This document shows positions 15,864 through 24,810 of a DNA stretch of 64,000 bases, in pieces (positions within the stretch are counted from its first letter, which is position 1; the number at the start of each line of letters is the position of its first letter). The notes under the pieces are model-generated. The model made no database searches, had not been told where the DNA came from, and saw only the letters and a program-made list of their open reading frames with translations. Origin of the DNA: Streptomyces tagetis (GTDB taxonomy: Bacteria; Actinomycetota; Actinomycetes; Streptomycetales; Streptomycetaceae); the NCBI RefSeq assembly GCF_018069565.1, contig NZ_JAGPNL010000006.1, positions 248,001 to 312,000 of the forward strand, read 5' to 3'. Made by a program: the position numbers and the translations under genes.

Positions 15864-18800
15864 GTGGTAGCGCAACCGGGATGGGTACGGCGGCTGGCGG
15901 GCTACGCCTGGCGAAACCCCAAGGACGTCGTCCTCGCCCTCGGCGCCTCCCTGGCCGGCATGGCCGTCATGGCCCTGGTCCCCCTGATCACCAAGGTGAT
16001 CATCGACGACGTGATCGGCGGCAGCCGCTCCATGGCGGTGTGGGCCGGACTGCTCGGCGCCGCCGCCGGTGTCGTCTACGTCCTCACCTACATCCGCCGC
16101 TACTACGGCGGCCGGCTCGCCCTCGACGTTCAGCACGACCTGCGCACCGACATGTACGGCACGATCACCCGGCTCGACGGTCGGCGGCAGGACGAGCTGT
16201 CCACCGGGCAGGTCGTCGGGCGGGCCACCAGCGACCTCCAGCTCATCCAGGGCCTGCTCTTCATGCTCCCGATGACCATCGGGAACGTCCTGCTGTTCCT
16301 GATCTCCCTGGTGATCATGGCGTGGCTCTCCCCGCCGCTCACCCTCGTCGCGCTCGGCGTCGCGCCCGCCCTGTGGTTCATCGCCCGCCGCAGCCGCTCC
16401 CGCCTGCACCCCGCCACCTGGTACGCCCAGGCCCAGGCCGCCGCCGTCGCCGGAGTGGTCGACGGCTCCGTCGGCGGCGTCCGGGTGGTCAAGGGCTTCG
16501 GCCAGGAGGACCAGGAGACCGGCAAGCTCCGCGCGGTCGGCCGGCGGCTCTTCGCGGGACGGCTGCGCACCATCCGCCTGAACTCCGTCTACACCCCCGC
16601 GCTGCAAGCGGTGCCCGCCCTCGGCCAGGTCGCCATGCTCGCCGTCGGCGGTCTGCTGGCCGTACGCGGTCACATCACCCTCGGCACCTTCGTCGCCTTC
16701 TCCACCTACCTCGCCCAGCTCGTCGGCCCGGTCCGGATGCTCGCCATGGTCCTCACCGTCGGCCAGCAGGCCCGCGCGAGCACCGAACGCGTCCTGGAGC
16801 TGATCGACACCGAGCCCTCCCTGACCGACGGCACCCGGGACCTGCCCGCCGACGCACCCGCCACCGTCGAGTTCGACGGCGTCTCCTTCGGCTACGACCC
16901 CGAGCGGCCCGTCGTGGACGGTCTCTCCTTCGAGATCCGGGCGGGAGAGACCCTCGCCGTCGTCGGCGCCTCCGGCTCCGGCAAGTCCACCGTCTCCCTG
17001 CTCCTGCCGCGCTTCTACGACGCCACCCACGGCGCCGTCCTGGTCGGCGGCCACGACGTGCGCGAACTCACCCTGGACTCGCTGCGCGCCGCGATCGGCC
17101 TCGTCCCCGAGGACTCCTTCCTCTTCTCCGACACCGTGCGCGCCAACATCGCCTACGGCCGCCCCGAGGCGAGCGACGAGGAGATCGAGGCCGCCGCCCG
17201 CGCCGCCCAGGCCCACGGCTTCATCACCGACCTGCCCGAGGGCTACGCCACCACCGTCGGCGAACACGGCCTCACCCTCTCCGGCGGGCAGCGCCAGCGC
17301 GTCGCGCTCGCCCGCGCGCTCCTCACCGACCCCCGCCTGCTCGTCCTCGACGACGCCACCTCCGCCGTCGACGCCCGCGTCGAGCACGAGATCCACGAGG
17401 CGCTGCGCCAGGTCATGCGCGGCCGGACCACCCTGCTCATCGCGCACCGCCGCTCCACCCTGAACCTCGCCGACCGCATCGCCGTCCTCGACCGGGGCCG
17501 CCTCGCCGACCTCGGCACCCACGAGGAACTCCAGCAGCGCTCAGCCCTCTACCGGCGCCTGCTCACCGACCCCGACGAACTCGGCGGCGTCTCCCCGGGC
17601 CACGTCCCGCCCGCCGCGCCCCGCGAGGAGACCTCCGTGGGGGTCACCCCGCTCGACCTCGTCCGAGGATGGGGCAGCGGCGAACCGGACGCCGAGTTCG
17701 ACGCCGAGCGCGGGATCACCCCCCGGCTGTGGACCGGCGACCGGGAGCCCCGGGACCCCGCCCTCGACGGCACCCCGGCCACCCCCGAACTCCTCGCCCA
17801 GGTGGCGGCCCTGCCCCCGGCGACCGACACCCCGGACGTCGACGAGGAACGGGCGGTGCGCGCGGAGGAGTCGTACGGACTGCGGCGGCTGCTGCGCGGC
17901 TTCCGTACGCCGCTGCTGTTCTGCCTCGCCCTGGTCACCGTCGACGCGGGGATGGGCCTGCTGCTGCCGGTGCTGATCCGGCACGGCATCGACCAGGGCG
18001 TCACCCGGCTCGCCCTCGGCGCGGTGTGGGCGGCGGCCCTGCTGGGGCTGCTCGCCGCGCTCGCCCAGTGGGCCGCGCAGACCGGCGAGATCCGGATGAC
18101 CGGCCGGACCGGCGAACGCGTCCTGTACTCGCTGCGCCTGAAGATCTTCGCCCAGCTCCAGCGGCTCGGCCTCGACTACTACGAGCGCGAGCTGACCGGC
18201 CGGATCATGACCCGGATGACGACGGACGTGGACGCGCTGTCGACGTTCCTCCAGACGGGCCTGGTCACCGCCTTCGTCTCGGTCGTCACCTTCTTCGGCA
18301 TCATGGTCGCCCTGCTGGCGATCGACGTGCAGCTCGCGCTGGTGGTCTTCGCCACGCTGCCACCGCTGATCGTGGCGACCTGGTTCTTCCGCCGGGCCAG
18401 CGTGAAGGCGTACGAACTCGCCCGGGAGCGGGTCTCCGCCGTCAACGCCGATCTCCAGGAGTCGGTGGCGGGGCTGCGGATCGTGCAGGCGTTCCGCCGC
18501 GAGGACGAGGGGCGGCGGCGCTTCGCCGAGCGCAGCGACGGCTACCGGCGGGCCCGCATCCGCGGCCAGTGGCTGATCTCGGTCTACTTCCCGTTCGTGC
18601 AGTTGCTCTCCTCGGGTGCCGCGGCGGCCGTGCTGATCGTGGGCGGCGGCCGGGTCGAGGCGGCGACGCTGACCACCGGCGCGCTGGTGGCGTACCTGCT
18701 CTACATCGACCTGTTCTTCGCGCCCGTCCAGCAGCTCTCCCAGGTCTTCGACGGCTACCAGCAGGCGTCCGTCTCGCTGCGCCGCATCCAGGAGCTGCTG

Positions 18801-19616
18801 CGCGAGCCCACCTCCACCCGGCCGCCGGAGCGGCCCGCCGAGGTCGGCGCGCTGCGCGGCGAGATCGCCTTCGAGGACGTCCGCTTCGCCTACGGCGACG
18901 GGGAGGAGGCGCTCACCGGGATCGACCTGCGCATCCCGGCCGGGCAGACCGTCGCCTTCGTCGGCGAGACCGGCGCCGGCAAGTCCACCCTGGTCAAGCT
19001 GGTCGCCCGCTTCTACGACCCGACCGGCGGCCGGGTCACCGCCGACGGGCGGGACCTGCGCGACCTCGACCTGACCGCGTACCGGCACCGGCTGGGCGTC
19101 GTCCCGCAGGAGACGTACCTCTTCCCCGGCACCGTCCGGGACGCCATCGCCTACGGGCGCCCCGAGGCGACCGACGCCGAGGTGGAGGCGGCGGCCCGCG
19201 CGGTCGGCGCCCACGAGATGATCGCCGGCCTCACCGGCGGCTACCTCCACGAGGTCGCCGAACGGGGCCGCAACCTCTCCGCCGGGCAGCGCCAGCTCAT
19301 CGCACTGGCCCGCGCCGAACTGGTCGACCCCGACGTCCTGCTCCTCGACGAGGCCACCGCCGCCCTGGACCTGGCGACGGAGGCCCAGGTCAACCTGGCC
19401 ACCGACCGTCTCGCGGGACGCCGGACCACGCTGGTGGTGGCCCACCGGCTCACCACCGCCGCCCGCGCCGACCGGGTCGTCGTCATGGACCGGGGCCGGG
19501 TCGCCGAGGACGGCACGCACGAGGAACTCCTCGCCCTCGACGGCCGGTACGCGCGGCTGTGGCGCACCTTCACCGGCGCGGCCGGACCGGAGGAGCCGGT
19601 CGGCGCCGTCCTCTGA
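15864..19616 (+). CDS. Fused full-length ABC exporter (TMD-NBD-TMD-NBD) with one degenerate ATP site
   Basis: 1250 residues holding two complete half-transporters in one chain. Half 1: six-helix domain, Walker A VVGASGSGKST, signature LSGGQRQR, Walker B LLVLDDATSAVD. Half 2: Walker A GETGAGKST, signature LSAGQRQL, Walker B LLLLDEATAALD. NBD1 has Asp where the catalytic Glu should be, and the signature facing that site (NBD2) is the altered LSAGQ, so one composite site looks degenerate and the other canonical, as in heterodimeric exporters. A charged linker (about 590-680) joins the halves. GTG 15864 follows GGAGG with 8-base spacing; the upstream GTG 15819 lacks one. Substrate unknown; multidrug or lipid export is typical of the family. 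Confidence 0.92.
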   Translation: MVAQPGWVRRLAGYAWRNPKDVVLALGASLAGMAVMALVPLITKVIIDDVIGGSRSMAVWAGLLGAAAGVVYVLTYIRRYYGGRLALDVQHDLRTDMYGTITRLDGRRQDELSTGQVVGRATSDLQLIQGLLFMLPMTIGNVLLFLISLVIMAWLSPPLTLVALGVAPALWFIARRSRSRLHPATWYAQAQAAAVAGVVDGSVGGVRVVKGFGQEDQETGKLRAVGRRLFAGRLRTIRLNSVYTPALQAVPALGQVAMLAVGGLLAVRGHITLGTFVAFSTYLAQLVGPVRMLAMVLTVGQQARASTERVLELIDTEPSLTDGTRDLPADAPATVEFDGVSFGYDPERPVVDGLSFEIRAGETLAVVGASGSGKSTVSLLLPRFYDATHGAVLVGGHDVRELTLDSLRAAIGLVPEDSFLFSDTVRANIAYGRPEASDEEIEAAARAAQAHGFITDLPEGYATTVGEHGLTLSGGQRQRVALARALLTDPRLLVLDDATSAVDARVEHEIHEALRQVMRGRTTLLIAHRRSTLNLADRIAVLDRGRLADLGTHEELQQRSALYRRLLTDPDELGGVSPGHVPPAAPREETSVGVTPLDLVRGWGSGEPDAEFDAERGITPRLWTGDREPRDPALDGTPATPELLAQVAALPPATDTPDVDEERAVRAEESYGLRRLLRGFRTPLLFCLALVTVDAGMGLLLPVLIRHGIDQGVTRLALGAVWAAALLGLLAALAQWAAQTGEIRMTGRTGERVLYSLRLKIFAQLQRLGLDYYERELTGRIMTRMTTDVDALSTFLQTGLVTAFVSVVTFFGIMVALLAIDVQLALVVFATLPPLIVATWFFRRASVKAYELARERVSAVNADLQESVAGLRIVQAFRREDEGRRRFAERSDGYRRARIRGQWLISVYFPFVQLLSSGAAAAVLIVGGGRVEAATLTTGALVAYLLYIDLFFAPVQQLSQVFDGYQQASVSLRRIQELLREPTSTRPPERPAEVGALRGEIAFEDVRFAYGDGEEALTGIDLRIPAGQTVAFVGETGAGKSTLVKLVARFYDPTGGRVTADGRDLRDLDLTAYRHRLGVVPQETYLFPGTVRDAIAYGRPEATDAEVEAAARAVGAHEMIAGLTGGYLHEVAERGRNLSAGQRQLIALARAELVDPDVLLLDEATAALDLATEAQVNLATDRLAGRRTTLVVAHRLTTAARADRVVVMDRGRVAEDGTHEELLALDGRYARLWRTFTGAAGPEEPVGAVL

Positions 19617-19738
19617 CACCCCGCGCGGATTCGCGCAACCGTGCGACCCGCGCCGGGCGTCCGTACCTCCGTACGCCGGAAGGTGCCCCCGGGCGCCGTC
19701 CGGCGGTGTGCCGTCATACGGAGGGGTGGTGGTGCCCG

Positions 19739-20128
19739 GTGGGCGAGGGCGGGGGAACACGCCGGCGGCCGGTCCGCGCCGGGGCGGTGCTGGCGGCGGC
19801 CGGACTGCTCGCGGTGGCCCTGCCGTATCCGGCGGGGGCCGCCGGGGACTGCCCCGGCCACCGGGTACGCACGCTGCACTTCGCCACCGGCTCGGTCCGG
19901 GTCCACCAGCACGGCCGCTATCTGTGCGCGGTCACCGTCCCGCACGGGCGCGGCACCGGACGGACCGTCACCGTCGGCGTGCAGGCGCGCGGCGGCCGGC
20001 CGGTCGTGGCGACCCGGCACACCGCGCGCCGGGCGGGCCCGGTGACGGTGTACGCCGGGCGGCGCTGGGTGCGGGTGTGGGGCGCCGTGGACCGCGGATC
20101 GGCCGCCTCCGGCTGGTTCCGCCGCTGA
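19739..20128 (+). CDS. Small secreted protein of unknown function
   Basis: 129 residues from GTG 19739, with GGAGGGG 12 bases upstream. A twin-arginine-rich n-region and hydrophobic core (RRRPVRAGAVLAAAGLLAVA) end at PAGAAG, a likely signal-peptidase site. The mature part is about 95 residues, basic, with two cysteines (GDCPGHRV and YLCAVTV) that could form a disulphide, and a beta-rich pattern (TVTVGVQARGGRPVVATRHT). I do not recognise a family. A competing frame reads through the same DNA, but only this one gives a coherent signal peptide. It sits between the exporter and the secreted peptidase, 122 bp from the former. Confidence 0.6.
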   Translation: MGEGGGTRRRPVRAGAVLAAAGLLAVALPYPAGAAGDCPGHRVRTLHFATGSVRVHQHGRYLCAVTVPHGRGTGRTVTVGVQARGGRPVVATRHTARRAGPVTVYAGRRWVRVWGAVDRGSAASGWFRR

Positions 20129-20243
20129 CCTCGCCGCGGGCGGCAGGCGCCGACTTCTTCCGGGCAATTCCCCATGTCCCCTGGTGCGCGGGGGAGTTGC
20201 TCCGATACGTTCCGCCGGACGTCCGTTACCCAGGGGAGAACGC

Positions 20244-21674
20244 ATGCGCAAGGCGCTCAGATGGCTGCTGGCGCTGGTGGTGCTCATCGGCACCGTCGGC
20301 ACGGCCGGGACGGCCACCGCCGCCCCGCCGGAGGCCACCGCCGGCGACATCAAGGACCGGCTCCTGTCCATCCCGGGCATGAGCCTGATCGAGGAGAAGC
20401 CCTACACCGGCTACCGCTTCTTCGTCCTGAACTACACCCAGCCGGTCGACCACCGGCACCCGGCCAAGGGCACGTTCCAGCAGCGGATCACCCTGCTGCA
20501 CAAGGACGTGAGCCGCCCGACCGTCTTCTACACCGGCGGCTACGGCGTCTCCACCTCGCCCGGCCGCCGGGAGCCGACCCAGATCGTCGACGGCAACCAG
20601 GTCTCCATGGAGTACCGCTTCTTCACCCCGTCCCGGCCCGCCCCGGCCGACTGGTCGAAGCTGGACATCTGGCAGGCCGCCAGCGACCAGCACCGCGTCT
20701 TCACCGCCCTCAAGCCGCTCTACACCAAGAACTGGATCTCCACGGGCGGCTCCAAGGGCGGCATGACCGCCACGTACTACGAGCGGTTCTACCCCCGCGA
20801 CATGGACGGCGTGGTCGCCTACGTCGCCCCCAACGACGTGGTGAACAAGGAGGACTCGGCCTACGACCGCTTCTTCGCCCGTGTCGGCACCAAGGAGTGC
20901 CGCGACCGGCTGGGCGCCGTCCAGCGCGAGGCGCTGGTACGCAGGGCCCCGCTGGAGAAGCGCTACGCCGCCGAGGCCGCCGCGGCCGGCTACACCTTCA
21001 CCACCATCGGCAGCCTGGACCGGGCCTACGAGGCCGTCGTCCTCGACTACGTGTGGGGCTTCTGGCAGTACAGCACCCTCGCCGACTGCGCCACGATCCC
21101 GGCGAACGCCCGCACCGCCACCGACGAGGAGATCTGGAACTCGGTCGACACGATCTCCGGCTTCTCCTTCTACACCGACCAGGGCCTGGAGCCGTACACG
21201 CCGTACTACTACCAGGCGGGCACGCAGCTCGGCGCCCCCACGATCCATTTCCCGCACATCGAGAAGAAGTACGTGCGCTACGGCTACCAGCCGCCGCGCA
21301 ACTTCGTGCCCCGCTCGATCCCGATGACCTTCCAGCCGTGGGCCATGCGGGACGTGGACACCTGGGTCCGGCACAACGCCCGCCAGATGCTCTTCGTCTA
21401 CGGTGAGAACGACCCGTGGGGCGCCGAACCCTTCCGCCTCGGCGCCGGGGCGCGCGACTCCTACGTCTTCACCGCCCCCGGCATGAACCACGGCGCCAAC
21501 GTCGCCGGTCTGGTGCCGGCGCAGAAGGCCCTCGCCACCGCCCGCATCCTCGACTGGGCGGGCGTCGCCCCCGCCGCCGTCCAGGAGAACCCGGCGGTGG
21601 CCAGGCCGCTCGCCGCGTTCGACGCCACGCTCGACCGGCGGGACGTGGAACGCGAGCCGATGCTGAGGCCGTGA
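20244..21674 (+). CDS. Secreted S37-family tripeptidyl/prolyl aminopeptidase
   Basis: 476 residues. Signal peptide: KALRWLLALVVLIGTVGTAG, ending TATAAPP. The mature enzyme has the peptidase S37 (PS-10) layout: NYTQPVDHRHPAKGTFQQRI, FYTGGYGVSTSPGRREPTQI, the serine nucleophile elbow STGGSKGGMTATYYERFYPR, a catalytic Asp candidate in YGENDPWGAEPF and His in APGMNHGANVAGL. Enzymes of this family release tripeptides from N-termini of extracellular proteins. ATG 20244 follows GGGGAGAA. It is monocistronic and closes with a strong hairpin at 21681. It presumably feeds peptide scavenging or morphogenesis-linked proteolysis. Confidence 0.9.
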   Translation: MRKALRWLLALVVLIGTVGTAGTATAAPPEATAGDIKDRLLSIPGMSLIEEKPYTGYRFFVLNYTQPVDHRHPAKGTFQQRITLLHKDVSRPTVFYTGGYGVSTSPGRREPTQIVDGNQVSMEYRFFTPSRPAPADWSKLDIWQAASDQHRVFTALKPLYTKNWISTGGSKGGMTATYYERFYPRDMDGVVAYVAPNDVVNKEDSAYDRFFARVGTKECRDRLGAVQREALVRRAPLEKRYAAEAAAAGYTFTTIGSLDRAYEAVVLDYVWGFWQYSTLADCATIPANARTATDEEIWNSVDTISGFSFYTDQGLEPYTPYYYQAGTQLGAPTIHFPHIEKKYVRYGYQPPRNFVPRSIPMTFQPWAMRDVDTWVRHNARQMLFVYGENDPWGAEPFRLGAGARDSYVFTAPGMNHGANVAGLVPAQKALATARILDWAGVAPAAVQENPAVARPLAAFDATLDRRDVEREPMLRP

Positions 21675-21680
21675 CCCCCG

Positions 21681-21714
21681 GGCACCCCCGCCCCTCGCCG
21701 GGCGCGGGGGTGCC
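21681..21714 (+). terminator. Terminator after the S37 peptidase
   Basis: GGCACCCCCGC (21681-21691) and GCGGGGGTGCC (21704-21714) form a perfect 11-bp stem with a 12-base loop, 7 bases after the stop codon. No T-tract. Confidence 0.75.
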
Positions 21715-21741
21715 TGCCGCGCCCGGCCGCCGGTGACCTCC

Positions 21742-22332
21742 TCACACCGGCCGGGCGCACCCCACCGGGCGGTCGCCGCCCAGGTGGACGAAGAGGGCGG
21801 TCCCCGACGGGCAGTCGCCGCGCGCGGAGACCGCGTCGCTCACCCGGTAGCGCGGCGCGTGCTCGCCGCCGCCGTCGCAGGCGGTCTCGCGGACCGTGCC
21901 CGCGGCGGCCTCGTACACGCAGTCCCCTACGATGGTGCGCGGACCGCCCCCGCCGCCCGGATCGCCCGGGTGCGGCGGCTGGAGCGAGCGCATGCACGCG
22001 TAGCCCCGCGCCGGGCCGTCCTCGCTCACGTGCAGCACGAAATCGGTGGTCGCCGGGCACAGGGGGCCGTCCCCGGCCGCGGTGTCGTACCGGGCCACCA
22101 CCCGCGCCGCCGCCCGCTCGCCGGCGCAGGGCACCTCGCGGACCCCGACGGTCCCGAAGGAACTGCACTCGCCGACCGCGAGGAACACCGCCCCGAACCC
22201 GGACGGCGCGACGGAGGCCCCGGCAGGCGCCGGGCGCCCGGCCCCGCCCGCCGGTGACTGGCACCCCGTCAGCAGGGCGCCGCCCAGCACGCCCAGCGCG
22301 CCCAGCGCCGCCACCGACCCTCGTCCACGCAT
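21742..22332 (-). CDS. Putative lipoprotein
   Basis: 196 residues with a lipoprotein signal peptide: RGRGSVAALGALGVLGGAL followed by the lipobox LTGC, so Cys24 or thereabouts would be acylated. The mature part is alanine/glycine-rich with six further cysteines in pairs (GECSSF, VPCAGE, PLCPAT, YACMRS, GDCVYE, TACDGG, GDCPSG, VGCARP), suggesting a disulphide-stabilised extracellular fold, perhaps two repeats of a small domain (VGECSSFGTVGVREVPCAGE and VGDCVYEAAAGTVRETACDG align). The family is not recognised with certainty. It converges on the S37 peptidase gene. Confidence 0.7.
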   Translation of the reverse strand: MRGRGSVAALGALGVLGGALLTGCQSPAGGAGRPAPAGASVAPSGFGAVFLAVGECSSFGTVGVREVPCAGERAAARVVARYDTAAGDGPLCPATTDFVLHVSEDGPARGYACMRSLQPPHPGDPGGGGGPRTIVGDCVYEAAAGTVRETACDGGGEHAPRYRVSDAVSARGDCPSGTALFVHLGGDRPVGCARPV

Positions 22333-22446
22333 CGCCGTCCCCCGGTTCCCCGACCAGCGTGGCCCGCCGCGGCGGGCGCGCGCCAGCGGCGCGGGAGGCT
22401 TTGCGCAGGGCGGTGGAGGCGCCCGGGGCGCACGGCGCAGGCCGCG

Positions 22447-24282
22447 CTACGCCCGGTAGCGCAGTCCGTGTCCGACGGGATGGAGCACCGCCGTCGGATC
22501 GTCGGCCCGCGCCACCGGCACCGGCAGCCGCCCGCGCGGGCCGGCCCGCCCGGCGAGGACCCGGGCCGCGGCCCGCACCTCGACGTCCGTCCAGGAGTAG
22601 GTGGCGAGGACCGCGGGGACGCCGTCGAGGTGGGCCGCGTCGTACGGATCGCGGACGGCGAGGGCGACCACCGGTCTGCCCGTCTCCAGCAGCCGCCGGA
22701 CCAGGGCGAGCTGGGCGCTGCCCGCGGTGACGTTGTAGGTGACGGCCACCACCGCGTCGGCCTCCCCGGCCGCCGCCACCGCCTGTCCGGTCAGGGCGGC
22801 GGAGGGGGCGGTGCCGGTGGACAGGGCGGTGGCGGTGAAGCCCAGCTCCGTCAGCGCCTCCGCGAGGACCGTGGTGGGCGGGCCCGTGGTGCCGGAGGGG
22901 GAGGCGGGGTCGGCGCCGACGACCAGCAGCCGGGGCGTACGGCGCCGGGAGAGCGGCAGCAGCCGGTCCTCGTTGACGAGCAGGGTGGTGGTCCGCTCGG
23001 CGATCCGGTCGGCCGCGGCCAGGTGCCCGCGGGTGCCGACGGTGCGGTCGACGTCCTTCCGGGTGGTGTACGCGTCCTCGAACAGGCCCAGCTTCGCCTT
23101 CAGCCGCAGCACCCGGAGGATCGATTCGTCGAGCCGGGACTCCGTCAGCTCGCCGTCACGGACGGCCGACAGCACCGCGTTCCAGGCGAGGTCCAGGTCG
23201 GGCGGGTTGAGGAGCTGGTCGACGCCGGCCTTCAGCGCCAGCACCGGCACCCGCTCGTCGCCGTACTTGGTGCGCACCCCCTCCATGGCGAGGGAGTCGG
23301 TGACCACGACCCCGTCGTACCCCAGCTCCTCGCGCAGGATGCCGGTGACGATGGGGCGGGAGAGGGTGGCCGGGTCACCGGAGCCGTCGAGCGCCGGGAC
23401 CATCAGGTGGGCCGTCATCAGGGAGTCGATCCCCGCCTCGATCGCCGCGCGGAACGGCGGCGCGTCCAGCTCCTCCCACTCCGCGCGGCTGTGGGTGATG
23501 ACGGGGAGCCCGGTGTGGCTGTCGGTGGCCGTGTCGCCGTGCCCGGGGAAGTGCTTGGCGCACGCGGCGACCCCGGCCCGCTGGTAGCCCGTCACCTCGG
23601 CGGCCACCAGCTCCGCCACCGACCGGGGCTCGGAGCCGAAGGACCGTACGCCGATCACCGGGTTGGCGGGGTTCACGTTCACGTCGGCGACCGGGGCGTA
23701 GTCCTGCCGGATGCCCAGCGCGCGGAGCTCGGCCCCGGCGATCCGGCCCAGCTCGCGCGCGTCGGAGCGGGAGCCGCCGGCGCCGATGGCCATCGCGCCC
23801 GGCAGCAGGGTGGCCGGGGCGCCGACCCGGGCCACGATGCCGTGTTCCTGGTCGGTGGAGACCAGTACCGGCAGCCCGCGCGGCAGGGAGAGGGAGGCCC
23901 GCTGGATGCCGTTGGACAACTCGGCGATCTGGTGCGGGTCACGGGTGTTGTGCGCCCAGGTGAAGTAGATGATGCCGCCGACCCGGTACCGGGCGAGCAG
24001 TTCGGCGGCGGTGCGGACGCCGGTCTCCCGCAGGTTGGCGTCGACGTCGGCCGGGTCGGGGTCGGTCGCGGAGTGGCCGTAGACCCGCATGACGAAGAGC
24101 TGGCCGACCTTCTCCTGGAGCGTCATGCGGGAGACGAGGGCGCGCAGCCGGCGGTCGTCGGGTGCCCGGCCGGCGGCCCGCGCGGTGCCGCCGGCGGCGA
24201 GGGCCGCGCCGACGCCCGCGCCGGCGGCGAGGAGGGTGCGTCGGGAGGTCTGTGCGGTGCGTGACGTGCGGCTTCGAGGCAC
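22447..24282 (-). CDS. Tat-secreted glycoside hydrolase family 3, N-acetylglucosaminidase-like
   Basis: 611 residues from GTG 24282 (AAGGAG six bases upstream). Twin-arginine signal TSRRTLLAAGAGVGAALAAG. The GH3 barrel follows: MTLQEKVGQLFVMRVYG, the NagZ-type motif CAKHFPGHGDTATDSH whose Asp-His pair serves as acid/base, and nucleophile Asp in VVTDSLAMEGV. A C-terminal alpha/beta sandwich domain is present (TLLVNEDRLLPLSRRRTPRL, LALVRRLLETGRPVVALAV). Unlike cytosolic NagZ it has a second domain and is exported, so it probably trims amino-sugar polymers (chitooligosaccharide or peptidoglycan fragments) outside the membrane. An AAACTTCC/GGAAGTTT dyad upstream could be its operator. Confidence 0.9.
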   Translation of the reverse strand: MPRSRTSRTAQTSRRTLLAAGAGVGAALAAGGTARAAGRAPDDRRLRALVSRMTLQEKVGQLFVMRVYGHSATDPDPADVDANLRETGVRTAAELLARYRVGGIIYFTWAHNTRDPHQIAELSNGIQRASLSLPRGLPVLVSTDQEHGIVARVGAPATLLPGAMAIGAGGSRSDARELGRIAGAELRALGIRQDYAPVADVNVNPANPVIGVRSFGSEPRSVAELVAAEVTGYQRAGVAACAKHFPGHGDTATDSHTGLPVITHSRAEWEELDAPPFRAAIEAGIDSLMTAHLMVPALDGSGDPATLSRPIVTGILREELGYDGVVVTDSLAMEGVRTKYGDERVPVLALKAGVDQLLNPPDLDLAWNAVLSAVRDGELTESRLDESILRVLRLKAKLGLFEDAYTTRKDVDRTVGTRGHLAAADRIAERTTTLLVNEDRLLPLSRRRTPRLLVVGADPASPSGTTGPPTTVLAEALTELGFTATALSTGTAPSAALTGQAVAAAGEADAVVAVTYNVTAGSAQLALVRRLLETGRPVVALAVRDPYDAAHLDGVPAVLATYSWTDVEVRAAARVLAGRAGPRGRLPVPVARADDPTAVLHPVGHGLRYRA

Positions 24283-24746
24283 GTGCGCTCCTTCCGGAGT
24301 GATCCGCTGGAGTCCCCGGGACGGGGTGAAGGAAACTTCCGAGAAAACAGCAGTATCCGGGAAGTTTTCGCCAGTCAAGGGAACGCACACGCCCCCGGGC
24401 GGGTCCACGGGGGCGCTCGGGACGGGCCGGGTGCCGCCTCCGGGGCCCGCGAGCGGGGGCGGCGAATGGGGCGCGCGGCGGGGCCCGCGGTGGGCGCGGG
24501 GCGGGGCCGCGGCGGGGCTCGCGAGGGGGCCCGCCGCCGACGCTGGGAGGGGGGCGCGCCGACGGCGGCGGGGACGCCGGGGCGCGGGGCGGTGGAGAGG
24601 GAGGCCGCGACCGGCGGCCGGCACCGCGCCGCGGACTCGTCCGGCGGCCCGTGACTGTGACGGGCCCGCGCCCCGAAAGGTTCCCGCGCCGGGACCCGCC
24701 GAACCCGGCCGGGGCCCTCCGAACCCGGCCGGGGCCCTCCGAACCG
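24283..24746. other. Gene-free region upstream of the GH3 gene: dyad and short repeats
   Basis: AAACTTCC (24333-24340) and GGAAGTTT (24360-24367) form an 8-bp inverted repeat about 50 bp upstream of the GH3 start, inside the only AT-rich patch here; it is a candidate operator. 24410-24650 is extreme GC-rich filler without a supported gene. 24701-24740 is a 20-bp unit (GAACCCGGCCGGGGCCCTCC) repeated exactly twice in tandem. Confidence 0.55.
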
Positions 24747-24810
24747 TCAGCGGGGCGTGTACGTGGAGGCGGCCGGGGTCAGCGGGGCGTGTGCGCGGAG
24801 GCGGCCGGCC
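24747..24810. repeat. 32-bp tandem duplication of the LysR gene 3' end
   Basis: 24779-24810 contains the stop and last codons of the LysR gene (reading AASAHTPR). 24747-24778 is a copy with a few substitutions (reading AASTYTPR plus stop). The duplication is adjacent, so translation stops in the gene-proximal copy. Confidence 0.8.
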
